Shown here piece by piece: positions 43,371 to 51,423 of a stretch of 64,000 nucleotides of DNA. Each line of letters starts with the position of its first letter. Position 1 is the first letter of the stretch. Both the position numbers and the translations under genes were made by a program. The notes under the pieces were generated by a model that worked only from the letters and a program-made list of their open reading frames with translations, made no database searches and had not been told where the DNA came from. The DNA comes from Hydrogenophaga sp040372165 (GTDB taxonomy: Bacteria > Pseudomonadota > Gammaproteobacteria > Burkholderiales > Burkholderiaceae_C), in the NCBI RefSeq assembly GCF_040372165.1, contig NZ_BAABWG010000001.1, forward strand, positions 1,173,357 to 1,237,356, written 5' to 3'.

Positions 43371-44374
43371 GCTTCGCACCCACGCGCTGCCTTGGCGCCA
43401 ATCAACCAGCGATACAGCGCGGTCACCGCTTCCTCTGGCTGGGCGCTCAAACGCCAGTAGCCAGGCAGCCCGAAAGAGGTCGCATCGCGCAACCGAAAAC
43501 CGGCCATCGCAGCGCTCTCACCGTTGACCGGTCGCAGCGGCATGGCACACAGGAAATGGGTGTTCGTCGGCAGGCATGTCCACCCTGCCATGTTCAGATG
43601 TTGCAGCAGCAACTCTCGCCAGTCGCGCAAGGTAGCTTTGGATGCCTCAACCCACGCTTGGACCTCTGGTCTCGTCCATTGCAGCAGCATGGCCTCGCCG
43701 TGAACACCCAGGGGCCACGAAGGTGCCAAGGCTGAAAGCCGCTCCGCCATGGCTTCAGCACCCTCTGGTGCAATGACATAAGCACCGCGCACGCCCGTCT
43801 GGCCCAAAGCCTTGTTGGGTGACCACAGCTGCCACACCTTGTCCATTTGTGCAGATGGAACAGGCTCGCCATCGAGCCGCAATGGCGCGTAAGCACAATC
43901 GAGCACGGAGACACGCCCTGGCAACGATGCGCTCAGCGCCTGCCTGCCCCGTTCCATTTCTCCTGTCGGGCTGGCCGGGTCGCACCACCACACCAGCTCT
44001 GCGTCTTCTGGGTGTTCGACCTCCGTCAAATGCCATTGGTTCGAAAAATGACGGTAGTCGCCATAAGCGTGCGCCGGGGCCCAAAAAGATTGCCCACCGT
44101 CCCGGGCCACCCAGGCGGTGATGCGTGCGATGGCCTCACTCCCACTTGCCGCGACGACGATGCGCTCGTATGCCACACCGTGCAAGTCGGCCAGGGCGTG
44201 ACGTACGCGAGCCGATGCAGGGTCGGGATAGGCCCTTGCATCGAGATTCTTCAGTGCATCCACTACGAGAGGGCACGGCCCAACAGCATTCGCATTGGTC
44301 GAGAAATCCCAGCGGACTGCAGCACCGCCGTTGGGTCCACCATGAATTCGTCGATCGGGCAGTTGATTCATCAT
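43367..44374 (-). CDS. cobD: Threonine-phosphate decarboxylase (CobD/CobC type)
   Basis: PLP-dependent enzyme that makes (R)-1-amino-2-propanol phosphate for the cobinamide side chain. The protein is 335 residues from the ATG at 44374. It has HGGPNGGAAVRWDFSTNANAV at the N-terminus (read as HGGPNGGAA and WDFSTNANAVGP), YPDPASARVRHALAD, DCAYAPLRLDG and the cofactor lysine in WSPNKALGQTGVRGAY. The NPxxP-type start and SPNKAL motif fit this subgroup of histidinol-phosphate-aminotransferase-like proteins. It follows cbiB by 10 bases. Adjacent start ATGs at 44374 and 44371. Confidence 0.9.
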   Translation of the reverse strand: MMNQLPDRRIHGGPNGGAAVRWDFSTNANAVGPCPLVVDALKNLDARAYPDPASARVRHALADLHGVAYERIVVAASGSEAIARITAWVARDGGQSFWAPAHAYGDYRHFSNQWHLTEVEHPEDAELVWWCDPASPTGEMERGRQALSASLPGRVSVLDCAYAPLRLDGEPVPSAQMDKVWQLWSPNKALGQTGVRGAYVIAPEGAEAMAERLSALAPSWPLGVHGEAMLLQWTRPEVQAWVEASKATLRDWRELLLQHLNMAGWTCLPTNTHFLCAMPLRPVNGESAAMAGFRLRDATSFGLPGYWRLSAQPEEAVTALYRWLIGAKAARGCEA

Positions 44375-44384
44375 CGGCCTGGGT

Positions 44385-45419
44385 TCATCCCATCGAAAGA
44401 CTGATCGCCACCATGGCCGAGGCCAGGCTGGCACTGGCCAACCAGGCCGCGCGCGCCGCCAGCGTGATCGCACGGGCTGTGTCATTTGCTGTTGGTGCCC
44501 GGCCACCGGCATGCAAGGTGTACACGCCGGCTTTGTTCAAGGTGATGCCAACGCACATCGCCATGGCTCCCATGGTCCATCCCCCGTTGGGCGATGGGGT
44601 CAGCCGCGCTTGCGAAGACAAGCCCCGCACGGACGCAGGATGACTCACCAGCCATACCAAGATGGCTGTGAATCGTGCCGGTATCCAGTTGAGCGCATCA
44701 TCGGTGCGAGCGGCCCAGTGGCCGGCATGTGTCCACACACGCCCGCCCCTTGCACCACGGTAGCCCCACATGGCGTCTGCGGTGTTGGCCCAACGGTAGA
44801 CCACGGCACCGGGCAATCCCGCCACGGCAAACCAGAACAGCGGTGCCACCACAGAATCGCACAGGTTCTCTGCCAAGGTGGAAATGGCAGCAGACCGTAC
44901 GCCCGACGCGTCCAGCGCTGATGCGTCACGGCTCACCAGCCATTTCACGCGCTCGCGGCCTGCATCCAGGGACGTTGCCAGCGCCTGCTCCACGGCAGCC
45001 GACTCGTCCCGCAACATGCGCCAGGCCAGCATCGGTTTCAACAGCAAGGCCAGCAGCAAGCATTGCCAGCCCCAATGCAGCGTCAACAACATCGACTGAA
45101 CAAAACACGCGAGGACTAACCACGGAAGCAATCCCAAACACCAACCCGCCGCGCCCCTCATCCACTGAAAGGTCGGCGAGGGTGACGTTGCTGGAGGCTG
45201 TGCTTCTTGATGTGCTTGAGCTTCGTGAGGTTCTCGAGGTGCCATCCAGCGCCCCAGCTTGGCTTGCATCGTCCCCATCCACGCGACAGGATGCCAGCGG
45301 CTGGCTGGCTCACCCCAAAGGGCATCCACCGCCATGGCGCCCAGCATGGCCACACCCAACACCCAGGCCTGGGGCCAGAGTATTGTCGAAGCGTCAGCCA
45401 TGCGGGCCCACTCTGTCAT
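44385..45419 (-). CDS. cbiB: Adenosylcobinamide-phosphate synthase
   Basis: Membrane enzyme that attaches the aminopropanol arm to adenosylcobyric acid (also called CobD in aerobes). The 344-residue protein has DALWGEPASRWHPVAWMGTM, ENLCDSVVAPLFWFAVAGLPG, and YRWANTADAMWGYRG, all characteristic, and several membrane helices. An insert of about 30 residues rich in Ala/Gln/Pro (AHQEAQPPATSPSP) follows the first signature and is longer than in most members. It lies 3 bases after bioB stops. Confidence 0.93.
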   Translation of the reverse strand: MTEWARMADASTILWPQAWVLGVAMLGAMAVDALWGEPASRWHPVAWMGTMQAKLGRWMAPREPHEAQAHQEAQPPATSPSPTFQWMRGAAGWCLGLLPWLVLACFVQSMLLTLHWGWQCLLLALLLKPMLAWRMLRDESAAVEQALATSLDAGRERVKWLVSRDASALDASGVRSAAISTLAENLCDSVVAPLFWFAVAGLPGAVVYRWANTADAMWGYRGARGGRVWTHAGHWAARTDDALNWIPARFTAILVWLVSHPASVRGLSSQARLTPSPNGGWTMGAMAMCVGITLNKAGVYTLHAGGRAPTANDTARAITLAARAAWLASASLASAMVAISLSMG

Positions 45420-45422
45420 GGT

Positions 45423-46445
45423 TCAGGCGTGACCTTGTGAGGTCGTCATGCCAGCGCGTGCCAGCAAGGCCTGGTCTGCCTCGATGTCGGCATTGCCGGT
45501 CACCAGCAACCGATCGCCATAGAAGATGGAGTTGGCACCAGCCAGAAAGCACAGGACCTGCGTCGAATCGTCCATCTGGCGGCGGCCGGCTGACAGCCGA
45601 ACCTTGGCCTTTGGCATGGTGATGCGCGCCACGGCCACGGTGCGAACAAACTCCAGTGGATCCAGGTCTTCTTCATCCGCCAACGGCGTACCTGGCACCT
45701 TAACGAGTTGGTTGATGGGCACCGACTCCGGATACGGAGACAGGTTCGCCAGTTGAGCGATCAGGCCAGCACGCTGATCGCGCGACTCGCCCATGCCCAC
45801 GATGCCGCCGCTGCACACTTTCACCCCGGCGTGACGCACGCTGTCCAGCGTATCGAGCCGGTCCTGGTAGTCGCGGGTGCTGATGATGTCGCCATACAAC
45901 TCTGGCGCAGTGTCCAGGTTGTGGTTGTAGTAATCCAGTCCGGCATCGGCCAGGCGCTGCGCCTGACCGTCGCTGAGCATGCCCAAGGTGCAGCAGGCCT
46001 CCAGGCCCTCTTCCTTGACCACGCGAACCAGTGCTTCCACTTTTTCAATGTCGCGGTCGTTCGGTGCGCGCCACGCTGCGCCCATGCAGAAGCGCGATGC
46101 CCCGGCAGCCTTGGCGCCGAGTACTGCTTCGCGAACCATATCGGGCGTCATCATTTTGGTCGCCTCCACCCCGGTTTCATGGTGAACCGATTGCGGGCAA
46201 TAGCCACAGTCTTCTGGGCAACCACCGGTCTTGATCGAGAGCAAAGTGGCCAGCTCCATGTGCAGCGGGTTGTGGTTGGCGCGGTGCACCTCTTGCGCAC
46301 GAAACATCAGTTCCGGCAGTGGCAAGTTCAGCAGTGCCTTCACCGCATCCCGGCTCCACCGCTCTTCACCTGCCTCGGCAGCTTCATGGGTCACGCGGCG
46401 CGACACCGGGCCGCGCACTTTTTGCTCTGCAACTTTCATGTCCAA
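45423..46445 (-). CDS. bioB: Biotin synthase
   Basis: Radical-SAM enzyme inserting sulfur into dethiobiotin. It has the AdoMet cluster motif GGCPEDCGYCPQS, FCMGAAWRAPNDRD, YYNHNLDTAPELY, and the late SAGRRQMDDSTQVLCFLAGA. The start is uncertain. An excellent AAGGAGG lies 8 bases before a TTG at 46445; the next ATG is 46439 (14 bases), and an ATG at 46481 extends the frame upstream of that site. I chose the TTG by spacing. It is unusual in being set inside the cobalamin block, between cobO and cbiB, instead of near other bio genes. Confidence 0.94.
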   Translation of the reverse strand: MDMKVAEQKVRGPVSRRVTHEAAEAGEERWSRDAVKALLNLPLPELMFRAQEVHRANHNPLHMELATLLSIKTGGCPEDCGYCPQSVHHETGVEATKMMTPDMVREAVLGAKAAGASRFCMGAAWRAPNDRDIEKVEALVRVVKEEGLEACCTLGMLSDGQAQRLADAGLDYYNHNLDTAPELYGDIISTRDYQDRLDTLDSVRHAGVKVCSGGIVGMGESRDQRAGLIAQLANLSPYPESVPINQLVKVPGTPLADEEDLDPLEFVRTVAVARITMPKAKVRLSAGRRQMDDSTQVLCFLAGANSIFYGDRLLVTGNADIEADQALLARAGMTTSQGHA

Positions 46446-46502
46446 GGGTGTTTCCTCCTTATGCGTATTCAAATGAGCCATGACGGGCCTGTTGCGGACG
46501 GC

Positions 46503-47135
46503 TCAGTCCTCAATACCGCGCTGTGCGGGAATGCCCGCTTTGTAGGCGTGTTTGACCATGGTCATCTCCGTCACCGTGTCCGCCAGGTCGATGATTTCCT
46601 GCGGGCAACGGCGCCCGGTCAGGCAAACCGTCACATCACGTGGCCTGTCTTTAAGCGTCTGAAGAACGTCTTCCAGCGGCAGCCATCCGTAGATGAGTGG
46701 GTAGGTAATTTCGTCAAGCACCACCAGAAAATGCTCGCCATCCATGATGGCGGCCTTGGCGCGCTCCCAGCCATCGCGCGCCAATTGCGCGGAATGATCC
46801 AGATCTTTGCTTTTCCAGCTGAAACCATCCCCAAGCCCCTGGATGATGGGTTCTCTTTCTTTGTCTCGTTTGATCTCTTCGGCCACAGGCGGCCCCATTT
46901 CCGAAAGCATCTCAAAAACGCGGTGTTCACCAAACCGTGCCGATGGCACTTTCATGAACTGAAAGATCTTGACCTTCTTGCCGTGCACGTGGGTGCGACC
47001 AAAGGCGCGCATGGCCAAACCAAACGCGGCCGTGCTCTTGCCTTTGCCGTCACCGGTGTGCACCATCACCAGCCCACGGCGCTCGCCGTCGGGCTTGGGT
47101 TCGTTTCGATCGGTAGGTGGCGTCTCTATTTCCAT
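46503..47135 (-). CDS. cobO: Cob(I)yrinic acid a,c-diamide adenosyltransferase
   Basis: Adenosylates the cobalt of corrinoids, BtuR/CobO/CobA type. The 210-residue protein has the P-loop MVHTGDGKGKSTAAFGLAMR at about 24-43, then KVKIFQFMKVP, FLVVLDEITYPLIYGWL and VTVCLTGRRCPQEIIDLAD. The ATG at 47135 is used; the frame extends into btuD without family sequence. The gap to btuD is 83 bases, one of the larger ones in the block, so an internal promoter is possible. Confidence 0.94.
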   Translation of the reverse strand: MEIETPPTDRNEPKPDGERRGLVMVHTGDGKGKSTAAFGLAMRAFGRTHVHGKKVKIFQFMKVPSARFGEHRVFEMLSEMGPPVAEEIKRDKEREPIIQGLGDGFSWKSKDLDHSAQLARDGWERAKAAIMDGEHFLVVLDEITYPLIYGWLPLEDVLQTLKDRPRDVTVCLTGRRCPQEIIDLADTVTEMTMVKHAYKAGIPAQRGIED

Positions 47136-47218
47136 AAATCGTTTCGCTTCGCTTGGCTTCGTTAACTTGTTGTCTGTGTTCTGGTTCGCGTTCTCGCGCG
47201 AGTCTTGCAAGTGCGAGA

Positions 47219-48007
47219 TCAATCCGGTAGCGCTACCCACCGGCCGCCCACCTCGACGATGTTCAGCCTTTGCTCAAACACCGACATCAAGGCCGCTCGA
47301 GCAGCAGGTTCACTGGCTGGCCCGGCATGCAACACCTGGCCGTTGTTGACGACCACGAGGTCGTCGGCTTGCAAGGCCAGGCTGACCTCATGCAGCACGC
47401 TCACCACGGTGTGGCCGGCGGCAACCTGTTGGCGCACCAGCCGTACCCAGTCCGCCTGTTGTGGCGGGTCGAGGTTGGCCAGAGGTTCGTCCATGAGCAT
47501 GATGGGCGCGCCCACCGCCAGCACCCTGGCGAGCAGCACGCGTTGGCGTTCGCCACCCGAGAGCTGCCCCAACGGACGATCGCGCCAGGCCCACGCCTTG
47601 GTGGATTCCATGGCTGCCCGCACGGTCGCATGGTCTTCGGCCGAAGGCGGTGCGAGCCAGGCTTGATGCGGCAAGCGCCCCAACATGACCACGTCGTAAG
47701 CGCTCAGATCTTCTGCCCCCGCTTCGCTGGCGCCGCCCTGTGCGAGCCAGGCCATCAAGCGTGCACGCTCGCGGTGTCCGTAGGCGTGGCTCGGCTTGCC
47801 CTGCAGCCATACATCACCACTGGCAGGCAGGAGGCCAGCCAAGGCTTTGAGCAAGGTGGACTTGCCCGCGCCGTTGGGGCCAACCACGCAAGTCCAGCGT
47901 CCTCTGGCCAGGCTCAGATCGACGTCTTTGAGGACACGATGCGCATGGCGGCCGACTCCCAGCGTCACGGACAGCTTGCGCGCCTCAAGCGCGTGATCGC
48001 CACTCAC
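47219..48007 (-). CDS. btuD: Cobalamin ABC transporter ATPase BtuD-like
   Basis: ATP-binding subunit of a FecCD/BtuCD-type importer. The 262-residue protein has Walker A VVGPNGAGKSTLLKALAG at about 37-54, signature QLSGGERQRVLLARVL and Walker B PIMLMDEPLANLDPPQQ. It overlaps btuC by 4 bases. The neighbours (btuC, btuF, riboswitch-headed block) make cobalamin or another corrinoid the likely substrate. Confidence 0.91.
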   Translation of the reverse strand: MSGDHALEARKLSVTLGVGRHAHRVLKDVDLSLARGRWTCVVGPNGAGKSTLLKALAGLLPASGDVWLQGKPSHAYGHRERARLMAWLAQGGASEAGAEDLSAYDVVMLGRLPHQAWLAPPSAEDHATVRAAMESTKAWAWRDRPLGQLSGGERQRVLLARVLAVGAPIMLMDEPLANLDPPQQADWVRLVRQQVAAGHTVVSVLHEVSLALQADDLVVVNNGQVLHAGPASEPAARAALMSVFEQRLNIVEVGGRWVALPD

Positions 48008-49032
48008 CCGTGCCTCCTATGCATCAACCACAACAGGTAGCCGCCGCCGAGCACGGCGGTGAGCACACCCACCGGAATCTCCTGCGGCGCCATCACGCCC
48101 CGCGCCATCACATCGGCCCCCAGCAGCAAAGTGCCGCCCATGGCCGCCGACAACACCACCAGCCTCGCGTGCGTGGTTTTCACCACCGCTCGAACCAGAT
48201 GTGGCGCGGCCAGACCGACAAAGGCAATCAACCCTGTTTGGGCCACGGCTGTGCCTGTGGCCATGGCAAGCACGCCCACCAGCGCGGCGCGCAAAGGCGC
48301 CAGCGGCAAGCCCAGGCTTTGCGCGGTGGCCTCGCCCAGGCTCAAACCATCGAGCACGCGCGACATGCCCCAGGCGAGCACCAGCCCCACGGCCAGTGCC
48401 ACCGCCATCAGCCACCACGCACTCCAGGCCACAAAACCGGTCGAGCCCAGCATGAACGCTTGCATGGCCGGAAGGATTTCCGGCACGCGCAAAGTCAACA
48501 ATGACGTCAGTGCCCCCAACACCATGCTCACCACCACGCCAGCCAGCAGCAAACGCATGGTGTGCTGAACGCCCTTGGCCAGCGCCAGCGTGAGCAGCAC
48601 GGCACCCACAGCGCCGGCAAAAGCAGCCCCGGTCAGGCCCAGGCGCACCATCCACTCGCCAGCAAATGGCGATACGCCCAGAAATGCCAGCACAAGAGCC
48701 ACGCCCAGTGACGCACCCGACGCGCTGCCCAGCAAGAACGGGTCAGCCAGGGGGTTGCGAAACAGGCCCTGCGCCACAGCACCCGCCAAGCCCAGCAAAG
48801 CGCCCGCCGTCCAGGCGCCCAAAGTGCGCGGTGCACGGATATCGACCACGATCTGCCAGGCCAAGTCGTCAGACCAAAGGCTGAGCAAGGACTCCATACC
48901 GGTGCTGCCCACCGCCAGACCCAGCAAACCGAGCGCACCAGACACCACCAATAGCATCAGGCCCAGGCCCCATACGCGGCGGCGCACCACTGGCGCGCTC
49001 ATCGACGAAGTGGCCATGGCCCAGGCATTCAT
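48004..49032 (-). CDS. btuC: Cobalamin ABC transporter permease BtuC-like
   Basis: FecCD/BtuC-family permease with about ten helices, 342 residues. Family blocks are VDIRAPRTLGAWTAGALLG, GLFRNPLADPFLLGSASGASLG, and GLAAPHLVRAVVKTTHARL. The ATG at 49032 overlaps the btuF stop as ATGA and is preferred to the further ATG at 49089. It overlaps btuD by 4 bases at the other end, so the three transporter genes are tightly coupled. Confidence 0.91.
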   Translation of the reverse strand: MNAWAMATSSMSAPVVRRRVWGLGLMLLVVSGALGLLGLAVGSTGMESLLSLWSDDLAWQIVVDIRAPRTLGAWTAGALLGLAGAVAQGLFRNPLADPFLLGSASGASLGVALVLAFLGVSPFAGEWMVRLGLTGAAFAGAVGAVLLTLALAKGVQHTMRLLLAGVVVSMVLGALTSLLTLRVPEILPAMQAFMLGSTGFVAWSAWWLMAVALAVGLVLAWGMSRVLDGLSLGEATAQSLGLPLAPLRAALVGVLAMATGTAVAQTGLIAFVGLAAPHLVRAVVKTTHARLVVLSAAMGGTLLLGADVMARGVMAPQEIPVGVLTAVLGGGYLLWLMHRRHG

Positions 49033-49979
49033 CGCTGCGACTCCACTGCCGAGGCTGGCACCAGCGCAGGCGCAAAACGGCGAATGCAATCAGCCAGCGC
49101 TTCCGCACCCTCGGCCATTCGCGGGCCCGGACGCACCACGGTGTCTGACATGGCATCGGGCAACACGCAGATCCGGCCCTGCTTGACTGCGCGCATGCGC
49201 TGCCAGCCCGGGCGTGCCGTCATGCCATCAAAATTGCGCCGGCCCACCATGATGATGTCCGGATCGGCGCGCACGACAAACTCCGGGTTGAGCTTGGGGA
49301 ACGGGCCCAGCGCGGTAGGCACCACATTGCGCGCGCCCAGACGCGTCAAAGTTTCGCCGATGAAAGACGATTCACCTGCAGCGTACGGCGCACGGTTGAC
49401 TTCGAAGTACACCGTTGTGCCTGCAGCGGGCGGTGGCAATGAAGACGTGGCCTCGGTCACGCCCTGGTCAATCTGCTGCCAAACCTTCGCGGCATCCGCC
49501 TGCGGGTCTGGCAAGCGGAGCAAATACGCCAGCTTGAACATCACCTTCTGCACATCGGCGTGGGTTTTGGGCTCCAGCGCCACCACGGGAATGCCCAATG
49601 AGGCCAGACGCTCAAGGCCGCGAGATTTGACTGAGGCCACCACCACGTCCGGCCTGAGCGCAACAATGGCTTCAATGTTCGGGTCGATACCGCCCCCCAC
49701 CTTGGGCAAAGGCTTCACAGCATCAGGCCAGTTCGTGTACCGGTCGGTGCCCACCAGTCGCTGGCATTCGCCCAAAGCGCAAATGGTCTCGGCCAATGAC
49801 GGCAACAAGCTGACAATGCGCTTGGGCACCTTGCCGTTGGGGAGCACAAGCGCTTCGCCACGGTCGTCCACCGGCGCATCGGCGTTTGCGCCTTGCGCCA
49901 CAACGGCTTGGCACAGCAGGGTCGCAGCCAGTGCCAACGATGCCAATGGCCGCAGGGAACGGAGCAACTTCTGCTTCAC
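49029..49979 (-). CDS. btuF: Cobalamin-binding periplasmic protein BtuF-like
   Basis: 316-residue binding protein with a signal peptide (MKQKLLRSLRPLASLALAAT, cleavage near VVAQGA). The single-domain BtuF fold shows RIVSLLPSLAETICALGEC, VGTDRYTNWPDAV, and EAIVALRPDVVVASVKSRG. It supplies BtuCD. The end overlaps btuC, and its start overlaps the cobU stop by 4 bases. A second BtuF-like protein is encoded at 50548. Confidence 0.9.
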   Translation of the reverse strand: MKQKLLRSLRPLASLALAATLLCQAVVAQGANADAPVDDRGEALVLPNGKVPKRIVSLLPSLAETICALGECQRLVGTDRYTNWPDAVKPLPKVGGGIDPNIEAIVALRPDVVVASVKSRGLERLASLGIPVVALEPKTHADVQKVMFKLAYLLRLPDPQADAAKVWQQIDQGVTEATSSLPPPAAGTTVYFEVNRAPYAAGESSFIGETLTRLGARNVVPTALGPFPKLNPEFVVRADPDIIMVGRRNFDGMTARPGWQRMRAVKQGRICVLPDAMSDTVVRPGPRMAEGAEALADCIRRFAPALVPASAVESQR

Positions 49980-50551
49980 GCGTCATCCCCGGTCACACGC
50001 AGGGGCAGGCCAGCCACCATCAGCGTCACCTGCCTGGCCCTGCGGGCCACAGCCTGGTTCAGCTGGCCCAGCTCGTCCACATATTGGCGCACGCCTTCCC
50101 CCATGGGGATCACGCCCAGCCCAATCTCGTTGCTCACCACCACCACCGGCCCGGTCGACTCCGACAACGCGTGCAGAAACGCTTGTTTCTCCTTCTGCCA
50201 AGCGGCCGGATCAGCTTGTGCGGGCGCCACGGGCATCAGCCAGTTGGTCAACCACAAGGTCAGGCAATCCACCACCATCAGCGTGGACGGCGCACTGTAC
50301 GCACTGATCGCACCCGACAAAGCCATGTGCTCTTCCACCGTGTGAACCCCCGGCATGCGCTCTGCCCTGTCCTGCCGATGGCGCTCGATGCGCTGTTGCA
50401 TTTCGTCGTCGTGCGCCATGGCCGTGGCCACAAACACCACGCGGGCATCTTGGCTGGATTCCAGCCACTGCTCAGCCAAAGACTCCGCCTGCCGGGACTT
50501 GCCACTTCGCTGCCCGCCAAGAACCAGTTGAACACCTGTCATGTTCTTCAT
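49976..50551 (-). CDS. cobU: Adenosylcobinamide kinase / guanylyltransferase
   Basis: Phosphorylates adenosylcobinamide and transfers GMP (CobU/CobP). The 191-residue protein has the P-loop LVLGGQRSGKSRQAESLAEQ at about 9-28, VFVATAMAHDDEMQQRI, and VVVVSNEIGLGVIPMGEGVR. The ATG at 50551 overlaps the upstream stop as ATGA; the longer frame belongs to no domain. It overlaps btuF by 4 bases at its end. Confidence 0.94.
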   Translation of the reverse strand: MKNMTGVQLVLGGQRSGKSRQAESLAEQWLESSQDARVVFVATAMAHDDEMQQRIERHRQDRAERMPGVHTVEEHMALSGAISAYSAPSTLMVVDCLTLWLTNWLMPVAPAQADPAAWQKEKQAFLHALSESTGPVVVVSNEIGLGVIPMGEGVRQYVDELGQLNQAVARRARQVTLMVAGLPLRVTGDDA

Positions 50552-51423
50552 GCTTGTCTCCTTGTGCTGCTTGTCGACTCTGCCCATTTGACGACAATCT
50601 CGTGCAACTGTCGCGCCCCGTCGGTCAATGCAGCAGGCCCCGGCTGCAGAATGTCTGCCGACTTGATCTCGTACAAGTGCCCGTTGCGAACAGCGGGCAC
50701 ATCTGCCCAGCCTGGGCGCGCCGCGACCTTCTCGGGCCGAAATTTCTTGCCGCACCAGGAGCCCACCACGATGTCGGGCTGACGGCGCACGATCTCCATC
50801 GGGTCCGCAATGATGCGGTCCTTGCCCAAAGGCATGGCGCCCAACTCAGCGAAGCAGTCTCGCCCGCCGGCCAGCGCAATCAGCTCGGACACCCAGCGAA
50901 TCGCGCTGATGGGAGGCTCGTCCCATTCTTCAAAATAAACCACGGGCGCCGGTAGCCCCTTGGCATCCAGCAACGCCTCCGCCGCATCGCGCATCGCAGC
51001 CAATTGCTCGCGCATGCTGCCCAACAATGCCTTGCCTTGCTGTGCGCACCCCACCATCGCAGCGATTTGCAACAACACTTGGCAGATATCGTCCACGCTG
51101 CGCTGGTTGAATATCACCACTTGCACGCCGGCCTTGATCAGTTGGGCCGCGATGTCTGCCTGCAAATCCGAAAACCCGATCACGCAGTCCGGCTCCAAAG
51201 CCAGGATCTTGTCGATCTTGGCGCTGAGGAACGCACTCACCTTGGGCTTTTCGTCCCGTGCCCGGCGCGGGCGAACCGTGTAGCCCGAGATGCCCACGAT
51301 GCGATGCTCTTGCCCGAGCAAGTACAGCCACTCCGTGGTCTCCTCCGTGAGGCAAACAATTCGTTGCGGCCCCTCCGGCCAGGCCGAGGGTGTCCAGTTG
51401 CGCATGGCCGTCAGCTCACTCAC
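50548..51423 (-). CDS. Second BtuF-like cobalamin-binding protein
   Basis: 291 residues of the periplasmic-binding-protein (helical backbone) family: RIVCLTEETTEWLYLLGQE, GISGYTVRPRRARDEKPKVS, ALEPDCVIGFSDLQADIAAQ. No signal peptide is apparent, so unlike its neighbour it may stay in the cytoplasm or be exported by other means. A GTG at 51423 overlaps the cobB stop as GTGA, matching the 4-base overlaps of the whole block; an ATG at 51405 is the alternative. Annotated elsewhere as cobalamin-binding protein, but ligand and role are unproven. Confidence 0.84.
   Translation of the reverse strand: MSELTAMRNWTPSAWPEGPQRIVCLTEETTEWLYLLGQEHRIVGISGYTVRPRRARDEKPKVSAFLSAKIDKILALEPDCVIGFSDLQADIAAQLIKAGVQVVIFNQRSVDDICQVLLQIAAMVGCAQQGKALLGSMREQLAAMRDAAEALLDAKGLPAPVVYFEEWDEPPISAIRWVSELIALAGGRDCFAELGAMPLGKDRIIADPMEIVRRQPDIVVGSWCGKKFRPEKVAARPGWADVPAVRNGHLYEIKSADILQPGPAALTDGARQLHEIVVKWAESTSSTRRQA

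Noticed and set aside
42084..43460. 458-codon plus-strand frame over cobQ
   Set aside because: Shadow of cobQ, no domain, no ribosome-binding site.
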